A DNA stretch of 64,000 nt from Streptomyces violens (GTDB lineage: Bacteria; Actinomycetota; Actinomycetes; Streptomycetales; Streptomycetaceae), in the NCBI RefSeq assembly GCF_000717745.1, contig NZ_JOBH01000013.1, positions 62,001-126,000 of the forward strand. The letters run 5' to 3'. Positions 1 to 8,904 of the stretch are shown here, piece by piece (position 1 is the stretch's first letter; each line of letters opens with the position of its first letter). The notes beneath the pieces were generated by a model. That model was given only the letters and a program-made list of their open reading frames with translations, was not told where the DNA came from and did no database searches. A program made the translations under genes and the position numbers.

Positions 1-1422
1 GACCGCGACGACGAGCTGGCCAAGGTCGGCAAGGACGCCCCCGTGGGCAACGCCGCGCCCGACCGCGGCGACGGCTACGCCATCTCCCTGAAGTGGACCG
101 CGCTCTCCCCGGGCCGCTCCATGGATGCCGTGTTCGAAATGAACCGGGCCTCCGGCTGGGACGAGTTCCGTAAGGCGGCGCACCACTTCGAGGTGCCGTC
201 GCAGAACCTCATCTACGCCGACACCAAGGGCAACATCGGCTACCAGGCGCCCGGCCGCATCCCCGTACGCGGCAAGGGCGACGGCTCGCTGCCCGCGCCG
301 GGCTGGGACCCGGAGTACCGGTGGACCGGCTACATCCCGCAGTCCGCGCTGCCCTGGGAGCTCAACCCCAAGAGCGGCTACATCGTCACCGCCAACCAGG
401 CCGTGATCGATCAGGACAAGTACCCGTACCTGATCACCCGGGACTGGGGCTACGGAGCGCGCAGCCAGCGGATCAACGACCTGATCCAGTCCAAGATCAA
501 GGACGGCGGCAAGATCTCCACGCATGACATGCAGACCATGCAGCTGGACAACAGCAGCGAGATCGCCGAACTGCTCACGCCGTACCTGCTGAAGCTCGAC
601 ATCAAGGACCCGTACGTCCGCGAGGCCCAGCAGCTCCTGGAGGGCTGGAACTACACCCAGGAGTCCGACTCGGCGGCCGCCGCCTACTTCAACGCGGTCT
701 GGCGCAACACCCTGAAGCTGGCCTTCGGCGACAAGATGCCCAAGGAGCTGCGCGTCGACGGCCAGTGCCTGACGGTCCACCCGGCCGACGAGACCGGGCC
801 GGCCGACGACCTGCAGAAGTGGGTCCGCGAATGCGGTGAGCGTGCCAAGGACTCCGCGCAGCCCGACGGCGGCGACCGCTGGTACGAGGTCGTGCGGAAG
901 ATCCTCGACGACCCCGGCAACGACTGGTGGAAGACCGAGGACAAGCCGGGCCGCCCCGGTGACAAGAACCGCGACCAGCTCCTCGCGCACGCCATGCAGG
1001 ACGCGCGCTACGAGCTGACCGCCAAGCTCGGCAAGAACATCAACACCTGGAGCTGGGGCCGTCTGCACCAGCTCACGCTGAAGAACCAGACGCTCGGCAC
1101 GGACGGACCCGGCATGCTGCAGGGCCTGTTCAACCGCGGCCCCTGGAACCTCGGCGGCGGCGAGGCGGCCGTGAACGCCACCGGCTGGAACGCCGCCGGC
1201 GGCTACCAGGTCGTCTGGGTGCCCTCGATGCGGATGGTCGTCAACCTCGCGGACCTCGACAAGTCGCGCTGGATCAACCTCACCGGCGCCTCGGGGCACG
1301 CGTACAACGCGCACTACGACGACCAGACCGGCAAGTGGGTCAAGGGCGAACTGCTGCCGTGGGCCTTCTCGGAGAAGGCCGTCAAGGCCGCGACGAAGGA
1401 CACGCTGACGCTGTCGCCGTGA
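1..1422 (+). CDS. Penicillin acylase family protein, C-terminal part
   Basis: The reading frame is already open at base 1, so the 5' end lies outside the window; 473 codons are visible before the TGA at 1420. The segment NLIYADTKGNIGYQAPGRIP with a later VTANQAV stretch is typical of the beta subunit of penicillin acylases, Ntn-hydrolases that cleave acyl amides such as penicillins or N-acyl-homoserine lactones. The signal peptide, the alpha chain, the spacer and the catalytic N-terminal Ser are all upstream and cannot be checked. The frame ends in ordinary family sequence without truncation. A strong hairpin follows directly. The substrate cannot be predicted from this part. Confidence 0.9.
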   Translation, partial: DRDDELAKVGKDAPVGNAAPDRGDGYAISLKWTALSPGRSMDAVFEMNRASGWDEFRKAAHHFEVPSQNLIYADTKGNIGYQAPGRIPVRGKGDGSLPAPGWDPEYRWTGYIPQSALPWELNPKSGYIVTANQAVIDQDKYPYLITRDWGYGARSQRINDLIQSKIKDGGKISTHDMQTMQLDNSSEIAELLTPYLLKLDIKDPYVREAQQLLEGWNYTQESDSAAAAYFNAVWRNTLKLAFGDKMPKELRVDGQCLTVHPADETGPADDLQKWVRECGERAKDSAQPDGGDRWYEVVRKILDDPGNDWWKTEDKPGRPGDKNRDQLLAHAMQDARYELTAKLGKNINTWSWGRLHQLTLKNQTLGTDGPGMLQGLFNRGPWNLGGGEAAVNATGWNAAGGYQVVWVPSMRMVVNLADLDKSRWINLTGASGHAYNAHYDDQTGKWVKGELLPWAFSEKAVKAATKDTLTLSP

Positions 1423-1441
1423 CGCGGTAGCCGGTGCGCAA

Positions 1442-1484
1442 CGATCGCCGGGCGGTCCCCGAAGACGGGACCGCCCGGCGATCG
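1442..1484. terminator. Bidirectional hairpin terminator
   Basis: A perfect 18-bp stem (1442-1459 with 1467-1484) and a 7-nt loop lie between the converging acylase and 5-formyl-THF cyclo-ligase genes, 6 bp from the latter's stop. There is no long T tract, which is usual in Streptomyces. Confidence 0.85.
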
Positions 1485-1490
1485 GCGTTC

Positions 1491-2123
1491 TCAGGCGCCC
1501 GCGGGGCGCTCCGTGAACCGGTGCACGCCCGACGGCGTCACCGCCGCCTGCACCGGCCGGTCGTGCGGATCGACCGGTACCTCCTCCAGGACCTCGCCGT
1601 CGTACAGCAGCACCACCAGCGCGGGCGTGGCACCGGCGCGTTCCAGCCGCGCCAGCACCCGGTCGTAACTGCCGCCCCCGCGCCCGAGCCGCAGGCCCCG
1701 CCGGTCCACCGCCAGACCCGGCAGGAACACCGCTCCCGCGTCCGTGACGGCCTCGGGACCGAGCCGGGGCCCCGCGGGCTCCAGCAGCCCCCGTCCGGCC
1801 TTCATGAGCCGCTCAGGGCCCTCGTACGCCGCCCAGTCCAGGTCGTTGTCCGGCAGCAGGACCGGCAGCAGTACGCGCACGCCCGCCGCCCGCAGCCGCT
1901 CCAGCAGCGCACGGGTGGACGGCTCGCGGCCGATCGACACGTACGCGGCGACCGTCCGGGCCTCGGCCAACTCCCTGAGCTGCAGCGCTCGCTCGGACAG
2001 AACCGATCCGGCCGCCGATACGTCACTCAGGGGCAACGAGTTCCTCACCTCGATGAGGTCTCGCCGCAACCCGCGTTTCCTAGCGTCGTTCGTGGTCACT
2101 GTGCGCCCTTGCTCCACTCTCAT
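1491..2123 (-). CDS. 5-formyltetrahydrofolate cyclo-ligase
   Basis: Converts 5-formyl-THF to 5,10-methenyl-THF with ATP in one-carbon metabolism. The family signature is visible as LPGLAVDRRGLRLGRGGG followed by SYDR, with the basic N-terminal helix (ARKRGLRRDL) before it. The length of 210 aa is normal. I chose ATG 2123; a TTG six codons upstream (2141) extends the frame but is a weaker start. The gene diverges from galU, with starts only 57 bp apart, and converges on the acylase terminator. This folate gene next to galU and glp is a conserved actinobacterial arrangement. Confidence 0.92.
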   Translation of the reverse strand: MRVEQGRTVTTNDARKRGLRRDLIEVRNSLPLSDVSAAGSVLSERALQLRELAEARTVAAYVSIGREPSTRALLERLRAAGVRVLLPVLLPDNDLDWAAYEGPERLMKAGRGLLEPAGPRLGPEAVTDAGAVFLPGLAVDRRGLRLGRGGGSYDRVLARLERAGATPALVVLLYDGEVLEEVPVDPHDRPVQAAVTPSGVHRFTERPAGA

Positions 2124-2179
2124 GCGCTTTTCACCGGACAATCATGATCCGCCACAAAGCTCCGGTTATCGTGTGGCGC

Positions 2180-3082
2180 ATGACTGAATCGCGTACTCGG
2201 ATCCGTAAGGCTGTCATCCCGGCGGCCGGTCTCGGCACCCGCTTCCTGCCCGCCACCAAGGCGACCCCGAAGGAAATGCTGCCGGTCGTCGACAAGCCGG
2301 CCATCCAGTACGTGGTGGAGGAAGCCGTCACGGCCGGGCTCTCCGACGTCCTGATGGTCACCGGACGCAACAAGCGCCCCCTGGAAGACCACTTCGACCG
2401 CAACTACGAGCTCGAAGAGGCGCTCAGCCGCAAGGGCGACCAGTCCCGGCTCGCCCGGGTGCAGGAGTCCAGCGACCTCGCGACGATGCACTACGTACGG
2501 CAGGGCGACCCGCGCGGTCTGGGCCATGCGGTCCTGTGCGCCGAGCCCCACGTGGGCGACCAGCCCTTCGCCGTCCTCCTGGGCGACGACCTGATCGACC
2601 CCCGGGACCCGCTGCTGCAGCGCATGGTGCAGGTCCAGGAGGAGTACGGCGGTTCCGTCATCGCCCTCATGGAGGTCGACCCCGCGCAGATCGGCCTCTA
2701 CGGATGCGCCGCCGCCACCCCCACGGGCGACGACGACGTGGTGACCGTCTCCGACCTGGTCGAGAAGCCCGACCCGGCCGACGCACCCAGCAACCTCGCC
2801 ATCATCGGCCGGTACGTGCTGGATCCGGCCGTCTTCGAGGTGCTGCGCAAGACCGAACCGGGGCGCGGCAACGAGATCCAGCTGACCGACGCCCTTCAGG
2901 CGCTGGCCTCCGACTCCTCGCTCGGCGGCCCGGTGCACGGCGTCGTCTTCAAGGGCCGCCGCTATGACACCGGTGACCGTGGCGACTACCTGCGTGCCAT
3001 TGTCAGACTGGCATGCGAACGTGAGGACCTGGGCCCCGACTTCAGGACCTGGCTGCGCAGTTACGTCACCGAGGAGATGTAG
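2180..3082 (+). CDS. galU: UTP-glucose-1-phosphate uridylyltransferase
   Basis: Makes UDP-glucose from glucose-1-phosphate and UTP for cell-wall polysaccharide and trehalose synthesis. The nucleotidyltransferase signature VIPAAGLGTRFLPATKA sits at the N-terminus, and KEMLPVVDKP, GLGHAVLCA and VEKP follow in the expected order. It is 300 aa, the usual size. ATG 2180 places the signature about 10 residues in; an in-frame ATG at 2144 would add 12 unconserved residues and overlap the divergent gene. Its stop is 4 bp before the TTG of glp, so the two are probably co-transcribed. Confidence 0.95.
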   Translation: MTESRTRIRKAVIPAAGLGTRFLPATKATPKEMLPVVDKPAIQYVVEEAVTAGLSDVLMVTGRNKRPLEDHFDRNYELEEALSRKGDQSRLARVQESSDLATMHYVRQGDPRGLGHAVLCAEPHVGDQPFAVLLGDDLIDPRDPLLQRMVQVQEEYGGSVIALMEVDPAQIGLYGCAAATPTGDDDVVTVSDLVEKPDPADAPSNLAIIGRYVLDPAVFEVLRKTEPGRGNEIQLTDALQALASDSSLGGPVHGVVFKGRRYDTGDRGDYLRAIVRLACEREDLGPDFRTWLRSYVTEEM

Positions 3083-3086
3083 GGAT

Positions 3087-4403
3087 TTGAGCGCCACCAC
3101 CGACCGGACCAGCCAACCCGACCGCGTCTGGTCGGTGGCCGACCACATCGAAGACGTCCTGTCCAAGATCCGTCCACTGGAGCCCATCGAGCTGCAGCTG
3201 CTGGACGCCCAGGGTTGCGTCCTGGTCGAGGACGTCACGGTGCCGGTCGCGCTGCCCCCCTTCGACAACAGCTCCATGGACGGCTATGCCGTCCGCGTCG
3301 CCGACGTGGCGGGGGCCACCGAGGCGTACCCCGCCACGCTCACCGTGATCGGCGATGTCGCGGCCGGCAGCGGCGACCTGCCCCCTGTCGGGCCCGGCGA
3401 GGCCGCCCGCATCATGACGGGCGCCCCGCTGCCCCCGGGTGCCGAGGCCGTCGTCCCCGTGGAGTGGACCGACGGCGGCACCGGAGGCGGCCCCGCCACC
3501 ACGATGCGCGCCCGCAGCACCGACCCGGCCGGCGCCAGCGGCGAGGTCCGGGTGCACCGCCCCGTGGAGGCGCACGCCCATGTACGCGCCCGGGGCAGCG
3601 ACGTCTCCGCGGGCGAGCCCGCGCTGGCCGCCGGCACGGTCCTCGGGCCGCCGCAGATCGCCCTGCTCGCCGCCATCGGACGCGCCACCGTCAAGGTACG
3701 GCCGCGCCCCCGTGTCGTGGTCATGGGCACCGGCAGCGAACTGGTCCAGCCAGGCGAGCCGCTGGGTCCCGGCCAGATCCACGATTCGAACAGCTACGCG
3801 CTGACCGCCGCCGCCCGGGACGCCGGCGCGCTCGCTTACCGGGTCGCTGCGGTCGCCGACGACGCCGACACGCTGCGCGCCGCCATCGAGGACCAGCTCA
3901 TTCGCGCCGACATCGTCGTCACCAGCGGCGGCGTCAGCGTCGGCGCGTACGACGTGGTCAAGGAGACGCTGGCGGACTTCTCCGGCGAGGAGGGCAGCGT
4001 GGAGTTCCGGCGCCTCGCCATGCAGCCGGGCAAGCCGCAGGGCTTCGGGCTCATCGGCCCGGACCGCACCCCGCTGCTGGCGCTGCCCGGTAATCCGGTG
4101 AGCTCCTACGTGTCCTTCGAGCTGTTCGTCCGCCCGGCCATCCGCGCCCTGATGGGCCTGCAGGACGTGCACCGGTACACCGAGCGGGCCCGCTGCACCC
4201 AGGACATCACCTCCTCGCCCCGGGGCAAGCGGCAGTTCCTGCGCGGCCGCCACGACCCGGTGTCCGGCACGGTCACCCCCGTGGGCGGCGCGGGCTCGCA
4301 CCTGGTCAAGGCGCTCGCGCACGCCAACTGCCTGATCGCGGTGCCCGAGGACGTCACGGAGGTCGCCGCGGGGGACGAGGTGGACGTGGTTCTTCTCGGA
4401 TAG
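3087..4403 (+). CDS. glp: Gephyrin-like molybdopterin molybdotransferase Glp (MoeA family)
   Basis: MoeA proteins insert molybdate into adenylated molybdopterin. The visible order is the MoeA N-terminal domain (PFDNSSMDGYAV, RIMTGAPLP), the MogA-like domain (VVVMGTGSELV, VVTSGGVSVGAYDVV, MQPGKPQGFG, LLALPGNPVS) and the C-terminal barrel; 438 aa is typical. The TTG at 3087 follows galU by 4 bp; further upstream the frame runs through galU coding sequence. In corynebacteria the paralogue beside galU and a membrane receptor gene is Glp, which acts with GlpR in cell division. The GlpR/SepX homologue is four genes downstream here, so I assign this copy to Glp. Whether it also does cofactor chemistry is unknown. 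Confidence 0.88.
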   Translation: MSATTDRTSQPDRVWSVADHIEDVLSKIRPLEPIELQLLDAQGCVLVEDVTVPVALPPFDNSSMDGYAVRVADVAGATEAYPATLTVIGDVAAGSGDLPPVGPGEAARIMTGAPLPPGAEAVVPVEWTDGGTGGGPATTMRARSTDPAGASGEVRVHRPVEAHAHVRARGSDVSAGEPALAAGTVLGPPQIALLAAIGRATVKVRPRPRVVVMGTGSELVQPGEPLGPGQIHDSNSYALTAAARDAGALAYRVAAVADDADTLRAAIEDQLIRADIVVTSGGVSVGAYDVVKETLADFSGEEGSVEFRRLAMQPGKPQGFGLIGPDRTPLLALPGNPVSSYVSFELFVRPAIRALMGLQDVHRYTERARCTQDITSSPRGKRQFLRGRHDPVSGTVTPVGGAGSHLVKALAHANCLIAVPEDVTEVAAGDEVDVVLLG

Positions 4404-4555
4404 CCGCTCCTCCGGCGGGGCGGCCGGCCCGGGTGGCGCGCTGCCGCCCCCGGGTGGCCCGCTTCTCCCGTAGCGCCCGGCTGCCCGGGTGACGGTCCTC
4501 CGCTGCGGGTACGGTGTCGTCGCACAGGCGCGGCACGGTCCGGACCAGGAGAACG

Positions 4556-5059
4556 ATGAGCAGCGGCCAGCAACACCTCACCCACATCGACGCGGCGGGC
4601 GCGGCCCGCATGGTCGACGTATCCGAGAAGGACGTCACCGCGCGCACGGCCCGCGCCAGCGGCCGGGTCCTGGTAGCGCCGCGGGTGATCGAACTGCTGC
4701 GTGGCGAGGGCGTCCCCAAGGGCGACGCCCTGGCCACCGCCCGTATCGCCGGCATCATGGGCGCCAAGCGCACCCCCGACCTCATCCCGCTGTGCCACCC
4801 GCTGGCCGTCTCCGGCGTGAAGGTCGAGCTGTCGGTGGCCGACGACGCCGTGGAGATCCTGGCGACGGTGAAGACCACCGACCGTACGGGCGTGGAGATG
4901 GAGGCGCTCACCGCGGTCACCGTCGCCGCGCTGACCGTGATCGACATGGTCAAGGCCGTCGACAAGGGCGCGGTCATCACCGACGTACGGGTGGAGGAGA
5001 AGAGCGGCGGCAAGTCGGGCGACTGGGTGCGCGAGAGCGGCACGGAGGCGGGCGCATGA
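4556..5059 (+). CDS. moaC: Cyclic pyranopterin monophosphate synthase MoaC
   Basis: Second step of molybdenum cofactor synthesis: with MoaA it turns GTP into cyclic pyranopterin monophosphate. MoaC motifs are clear: [14 protein letters not shown] at the start, [18 protein letters not shown] in the middle, and [19 protein letters not shown] with IDMVKAVDK after it. The length of 167 aa is standard. ATG 4556 has an AGGAG-type site (ccaggagaacg) just upstream. It is separated from glp by 152 bp and overlaps the next gene by ATGA. Confidence 0.95.
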   Translation: MSSGQQHLTHIDAAGAARMVDVSEKDVTARTARASGRVLVAPRVIELLRGEGVPKGDALATARIAGIMGAKRTPDLIPLCHPLAVSGVKVELSVADDAVEILATVKTTDRTGVEMEALTAVTVAALTVIDMVKAVDKGAVITDVRVEEKSGGKSGDWVRESGTEAGA

Positions 5060-5577
5060 GCGCACACTCGGACGCGCCGCGCCCCTACCGGGCAATGGTC
5101 GTGACGGCCTCCAACCGCGCCGCCGCCGGGGTCTACGCCGACAAGGGCGGCCCGCTCATCGCCGAGGCGCTCGCCGCGCTCGGCTTCGAGGTCGAGGGCC
5201 CGCGGGTGGTCCCGGACGGCGACCCCGTGGAGGCCGCGCTGCGCGACGCGGTGGCCGGCGGCTTCGACGCGGTGGTCACCACCGGCGGTACGGGCATCTC
5301 GCCCACCGACGCCACCCCGGAGGCGACCCGCCGGGTGCTGGACTACGAAGTGCCCGGCATCCCCGAGGCGATCCGGGCCGAGGGGCTGGCCAAGGTGCCC
5401 ACGGCGGCGCTCTCGCGGGGCCTGGCGGGCGTCGCGGGCCGCACCCTCGTCGTGAACCTGCCCGGCTCCACAGGGGGCGTCCGCGACGGCCTCGCCGTAC
5501 TGGAGCGGCTGCTCGTGCACGCCGTCGACCAGCTCCGCGGCGGCGACCACCCCAGACCGGCCGGGAGTACGCACTGA
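5056..5577 (+). CDS. MogA/MoaB family molybdopterin adenylyltransferase
   Basis: Adenylates molybdopterin before metal insertion. The single MoCF domain shows [16 protein letters not shown], the phosphate-binding [17 protein letters not shown] and [12 protein letters not shown]. At 173 aa it matches the short MogA/MoaB form. The start ATG overlaps the moaC stop (ATGA), so the two are translationally coupled. moaC, mog and glp together cover the later part of cofactor synthesis, but no moaA, moaD or moaE is present in the window. Confidence 0.92.
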   Translation: MSAHSDAPRPYRAMVVTASNRAAAGVYADKGGPLIAEALAALGFEVEGPRVVPDGDPVEAALRDAVAGGFDAVVTTGGTGISPTDATPEATRRVLDYEVPGIPEAIRAEGLAKVPTAALSRGLAGVAGRTLVVNLPGSTGGVRDGLAVLERLLVHAVDQLRGGDHPRPAGSTH

Positions 5578-5591
5578 ACGCCCCCTGGCCG

Positions 5592-6206
5592 GTGGAGCTG
5601 GCGGACGGCGACACGGCCCTCCGCCCGATAAGGCTGCGCGACCAGCGGGCCTGGCGCGAGGTCAACCGGCGCAACCGCGACTGGCTGCGCCCGTGGGAGG
5701 CCACCATCCCGCCCGCACCGCCCGGTGCGCCGCCGGTCCAGCGGCCGACCTACCGTCAGATGGTGCGGCACCTGCGGGCGGAGGCGCACGCGGGCCGGAT
5801 GCTGCCGTTCGTCGTGGAGTACCAGGGACGACTGGCCGGGCAGCTGACGGTCGCCGGGATCACCTGGGGATCGATGTGTTCGGGCCATATCGGCTATTGG
5901 GTCGACCAGGCCGTCGCGGGGCGCGGTGTCATGCCCACCGCGGTCGCGCTCGCCGTCGACCACTGCTTCCGTACGGTCGGACTGCACCGCATCGAGGTGT
6001 GCATTCGCCCGGAGAACGTGCCCAGCCGCCGGGTGGTGGAAAAGCTCGGTTTCCGCGAGGAGGGGCTGCGGCCGCGCTATCTGCACATCGACGGCGCCTG
6101 GCGTGACCACCTGGTTTACGCGCTGACGGCGGAGGAGGTGCCGGGCGGGCTGCTCGCCCGGTGGCACCGCGAGAAGCCGGGCACCCCGGGGACATCCCAC
6201 AAATAA
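5592..6206 (+). CDS. GNAT family N-acetyltransferase (RimJ/RimL type)
   Basis: A GNAT protein of about 204 aa. ALRPIRLRDQRAWREVNRRN opens the fold, a central GHIGYWVDQAVAGRGVMPTA segment is the acetyl-CoA pyrophosphate loop, and IEVCIRPENVPSRRVVEKLG followed by GFREEG-type sequence closes it, as in ribosomal-protein acetyltransferases. GTG 5592 is the first usual start; the frame is open about six codons upstream (from the mog stop), so an unusual start there cannot be excluded. The gene lies 14 bp after mog. A RimJ-like gene between glp and glpR is also seen in corynebacteria. The substrate is unknown. Confidence 0.88.
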   Translation: MELADGDTALRPIRLRDQRAWREVNRRNRDWLRPWEATIPPAPPGAPPVQRPTYRQMVRHLRAEAHAGRMLPFVVEYQGRLAGQLTVAGITWGSMCSGHIGYWVDQAVAGRGVMPTAVALAVDHCFRTVGLHRIEVCIRPENVPSRRVVEKLGFREEGLRPRYLHIDGAWRDHLVYALTAEEVPGGLLARWHREKPGTPGTSHK

Positions 6207-6215
6207 AAAATCTGT

Positions 6216-6237
6216 TCGAATTAATCCATCAATTCGA
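6216..6237. repeat. AT-rich inverted repeat upstream of sepX/glpR
   Basis: TCGAATT (6216-6222) and AATTCGA (6231-6237) form a dyad with an 8-nt spacer in the AT-rich stretch after the acetyltransferase stop. It may be a terminator for that gene or a binding site in the sepX/glpR promoter. Confidence 0.4.
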
Positions 6238-6357
6238 CACATTCGCAGTGCGTTGATCGCAACAATCACAAAAAAAGTTCGAGATATCAGCCAGATCGTG
6301 CGACACACCGGCTCAATTGGCGGATGGCCCCGCTCAAACCCCTCTACCGTGTGAGGC

Positions 6358-7506
6358 GTGAGCAGCAGCGGCCTCATCTACGCAGTCATCGTCGGGGCCT
6401 GGGCCGCCTACTTGGTGCCGATGTGGCTCCGTAGGCAGGACGAACTCAATGAGGCCCGTCCTACGGAGCGTTTCAGTACCGCCATCCGGCTCCTGTCCGG
6501 GCGGGCGGCGATGGAACGCCGTTACGCCAAGGGGCAGGAAGGGCGCTCGGCCGACGATGCGAGCGGGGAACGGGACCCGGACGCACAGGCCGACGCGGCC
6601 GGCGTCCGGTCGGCAAGCACGCCCGCGGACGAGGACCGCCCGCCCGCGGCGGAAGCCCGCGCCCCCGAGGAGCGCGAGGCCGCACCCACGGCCGTCCAGC
6701 CGCACGGCCCGGTTCCTCCGCACGCCCCCGCGCCCCGCCCCTCGTCCGCCGAGCGCACGAAGCGGGCCCGGGTCCTCGCGCGGCGCCGCCGCACGATCAC
6801 GGTCCTCTTCCTGGTCTTCACCGTCGGCGCGGTCGTCGCCGGGGTCGGCGGCATCACGTTCCTGTGGGCCCCCGGCGTTCCCGCCGTCCTGCTGAGCGCG
6901 TACATCGTGTACCTCCGCCTCCAGGAGCGCCGCCGGTTCGCCTTCACGATGGACCAGCGGGGGGCCGAGGCCGCGGCCCAGCGGCTGCGGGAGGGCCGTG
7001 CCCGCCCTCCTCAGGCGGGCCACCAGCCGCCCGCCGAGGAGATCCCCGCCGAACCGGCCGGCCCCGCGCCTGAGCCGGTGCGCCCCGAGCCCGCCCCGAG
7101 TGCGGGCCGCCACCCTCTTGTCGAGCAGGGCGGGCACACGGAGTGGGCCGATCCGCAGCGCCCCCGGGGCCGCCGCGACGGGGGCGGTTGGGACCCGGTC
7201 CCGGTACCGCTGCCGACGTACGTCACCGCCCCTGTGGCGCCGCGCGCCAGCGGTCATGTCGACCTGTCCGCCGACGATGCCTGGAGCTCCGCGCGGTCCG
7301 GTACGGCGGGCGGTACGGGCGCGCCCGTGGACGGCGCCGCCGCGGCCCCGCCGGCCGGCGCCGGTCAGGTCGCGGACGCGGACCCCCGCCCGGCGCCGGG
7401 CCGGGACCGCCCCGCCGGCGGCCGCCGCGGCCGTACCCCGCTCTTCGACCAGTTCGCCGCTCCGGCCGACGAGGGGCTGGACCGCCCCCGGGCCGCGAAC
7501 GAGTGA
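6358..7506 (+). CDS. sepX: Divisome membrane protein SepX / Glp receptor GlpR
   Basis: The 382-aa protein begins with a membrane helix (residues 4-22, LIYAVIVGAWAAYLVPMWL) and a conserved RRQDELNEARPTERFSTAIR segment. A long Pro/Ala/Arg-rich linker follows, then two membrane helices (about 142-185) and another disordered charged tail. This layout and the N-terminal block are those of actinobacterial SepX (needed for Streptomyces cross-walls and sporulation septa) and of corynebacterial GlpR, the receptor of gephyrin-like Glp. GTG 6358 follows a short AT-rich promoter region with little leader. The nearby glp gene supports the assignment; binding of the two proteins here is inferred. Confidence 0.85.
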   Translation: MSSSGLIYAVIVGAWAAYLVPMWLRRQDELNEARPTERFSTAIRLLSGRAAMERRYAKGQEGRSADDASGERDPDAQADAAGVRSASTPADEDRPPAAEARAPEEREAAPTAVQPHGPVPPHAPAPRPSSAERTKRARVLARRRRTITVLFLVFTVGAVVAGVGGITFLWAPGVPAVLLSAYIVYLRLQERRRFAFTMDQRGAEAAAQRLREGRARPPQAGHQPPAEEIPAEPAGPAPEPVRPEPAPSAGRHPLVEQGGHTEWADPQRPRGRRDGGGWDPVPVPLPTYVTAPVAPRASGHVDLSADDAWSSARSGTAGGTGAPVDGAAAAPPAGAGQVADADPRPAPGRDRPAGGRRGRTPLFDQFAAPADEGLDRPRAANE

Positions 7507-7581
7507 CCCGCCACTCCTGACCAGCGCCGGAAGCGATTTCCGAGCACGGCCGCAAGGATGCTAGAGTTTCACTCGTCGCAA

Positions 7582-7654
7582 GGGCCTGTGGCGCAGCTGG
7601 TAGCGCACCTCGTTCGCAACGAGGGGGTCAGGGGTTCGAATCCCCTCAGGTCCA
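7582..7654 (+). tRNA. tRNA-Ala (CGC anticodon)
   Basis: The full cloverleaf can be drawn: a 7-bp acceptor stem (GGGCCTG with CAGGTCC, one G-T pair), a D arm closed by GCGC, anticodon stem CCTCG/CGAGG with loop TTCGCAA (anticodon CGC, reads GCG Ala), and a T arm AGGGG-TTCGAAT-CCCCT. The discriminator base is A and CCA is not encoded. No integrative element is attached to it. Confidence 0.95.
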
Positions 7655-7662
7655 CAGACATC

Positions 7663-7698
7663 AGAACCCCTGCCGGGAACTCCGGCAGGGGTTCTTTC
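7663..7698 (+). terminator. Rho-independent terminator of tRNA-Ala
   Basis: A perfect 14-bp stem (7663-7676 with 7682-7695) with a 5-nt loop, followed by TTC, begins 9 bp after the tRNA. Confidence 0.9.
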
Positions 7699-7741
7699 GT
7701 ATCCGTATCGGGTGGGGCGCCCGCGGCCGGGCGGGTGGTGC

Positions 7742-8596
7742 TCAGGACCCCACGCGCTGGCGGTGGCTGCCGCCCTTGGTGTTCTGGGCGTGGCGGGTGG
7801 TGGCCTGGGGCGCGGGGGAGAGGTCCAGCTGGCGGACGAGCTGGTGGAAGCAGAGGAGGACGGTCACGGGCGGCAGTCCGGCCACGGTGATGCCGGCCGG
7901 CGTCGCCGGGGTGTGGGCGATGCACAGCAGCATGGCGACGGCTGCGAAGAAGATGACGACGAGCCAGGACTGCGCGGTGCGGCGGCGGTAGGCGCGCGCC
8001 CGCAGGATCGACAGCGTGGCGGCGATCCAGGGGCCGTAGATCAGCAGCGGCCAGAGGTCGGCGATGTGGCGCGGGGCGACGCCGCCGGCCAGGGCGCGGA
8101 GCGAGGGGTAGGACGCGAGGGCGCCCAGGATGCTCACCGCGATGACGATCAGGGCCGTCAGCGTCACCGACACCAGGCTCAGCACGCGCTGCCAGGTCCA
8201 GGTGGCGATGTGGGCGCGGAGGAACGAGGTCTTGCGGTGCCGGGTGGGCGGCACGGCCGGGGTGGGCTGCGGCGTCACCACGGGCTGCTCGGCCGTCTCC
8301 AGGAGCTGCGCCAGCTCCCCTTCCAGCTCCTCCACCACGGCGGCGTCCCAGCCGTCGGACGTGTGGCCGAGTGCGATGTCGTCGGGGCCGAGCATCATGT
8401 CGTCGCGGAAGAGCGGCATGCCGGTGAGGCCGGTGGGGGAGTCGAGTCCATCGGTGGTCTGGCGCGGCATCCGGTGCCGCCCGGAGCCGTCGGGGTAACC
8501 GTTACTGCCGCCCGGGTATCCGGGACCGTCCGGATACCCGGTGCCTCCCGGGTGCGCGGGACCGGACGGATAAGGGGCCTGGGGAGTGTCGTACAC
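7742..8596 (-). CDS. DUF2637-type membrane protein
   Basis: A 284-aa protein with a Pro/Gly/Tyr-rich N-terminus (GTGYPDGPGYPGGSNGYPDG), an acidic linker (about 50-100), and a C-terminal multi-helix region. TWQRVLSLVSVTLTALIVIA starts about four membrane segments resembling the DUF2637 family, whose members include plasmid spread-type proteins and chromosomal proteins of unknown role. The start is GTG 8596. It sits 83 bp after the small gene at 8904-8680 on the same strand. Another DUF2637-like protein is on the integrative element at 49389-48511, so this copy could be a domesticated relative; function unknown. Confidence 0.8.
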   Translation of the reverse strand: MYDTPQAPYPSGPAHPGGTGYPDGPGYPGGSNGYPDGSGRHRMPRQTTDGLDSPTGLTGMPLFRDDMMLGPDDIALGHTSDGWDAAVVEELEGELAQLLETAEQPVVTPQPTPAVPPTRHRKTSFLRAHIATWTWQRVLSLVSVTLTALIVIAVSILGALASYPSLRALAGGVAPRHIADLWPLLIYGPWIAATLSILRARAYRRRTAQSWLVVIFFAAVAMLLCIAHTPATPAGITVAGLPPVTVLLCFHQLVRQLDLSPAPQATTRHAQNTKGGSHRQRVGS

Positions 8597-8679
8597 GTCG
8601 GCTCTCGTGGGATCGATGGGACCGGGACCGGGGCGGGAGGCCGGTGCGGGCCGCGTGGCGGCCGGACCGGTGACGGCTC

Positions 8680-8904
8680 CTACCGTCTGATGCGCGGCGG
8701 GCGCTCCGCGCGGTCCCGCGGTCCCAGGCCGGCCTCGATCCCGTCGAGGGCCGAGAGCAGCACCTGCAGCAGGTCGCCGGTGTGCTCCAGCCGTACGCGC
8801 TGCCCGGCGCGCTCCAGGTGTACGTCCGGGCGGCCGGCGGCGCCTGCGGAACTCAGGTGCCAGCCACCGAGTTGCCGCATTCGCGGAATGGTTGTCTCAG
8901 GCAT
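8680..8904 (-). CDS. Small conserved-looking protein of unknown function
   Basis: A 74-aa ATG-started frame. The core (QLGGWHLSSAGAAGRP then RVRLEHTGDLLQVLLSALDG) alternates short strands and an amphipathic helix and has normal Streptomyces codon usage. It contains no membrane segment or cysteine. It lies upstream of the DUF2637 gene on the same strand and may share its transcript. I do not recognise a family. Confidence 0.6.
   Translation of the reverse strand: MPETTIPRMRQLGGWHLSSAGAAGRPDVHLERAGQRVRLEHTGDLLQVLLSALDGIEAGLGPRDRAERPPRIRR

Noticed and set aside
2120..4322. Long leftward frames opposite galU and glp
   Set aside because: Both are antisense shadows of motif-rich genes and have no family features or ribosome sites.
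7582..7654. tRNA-Ala as an attachment site for an element
   Set aside because: No partial copy of the tRNA 3' end and no integrase are nearby; the element uses pmt instead.
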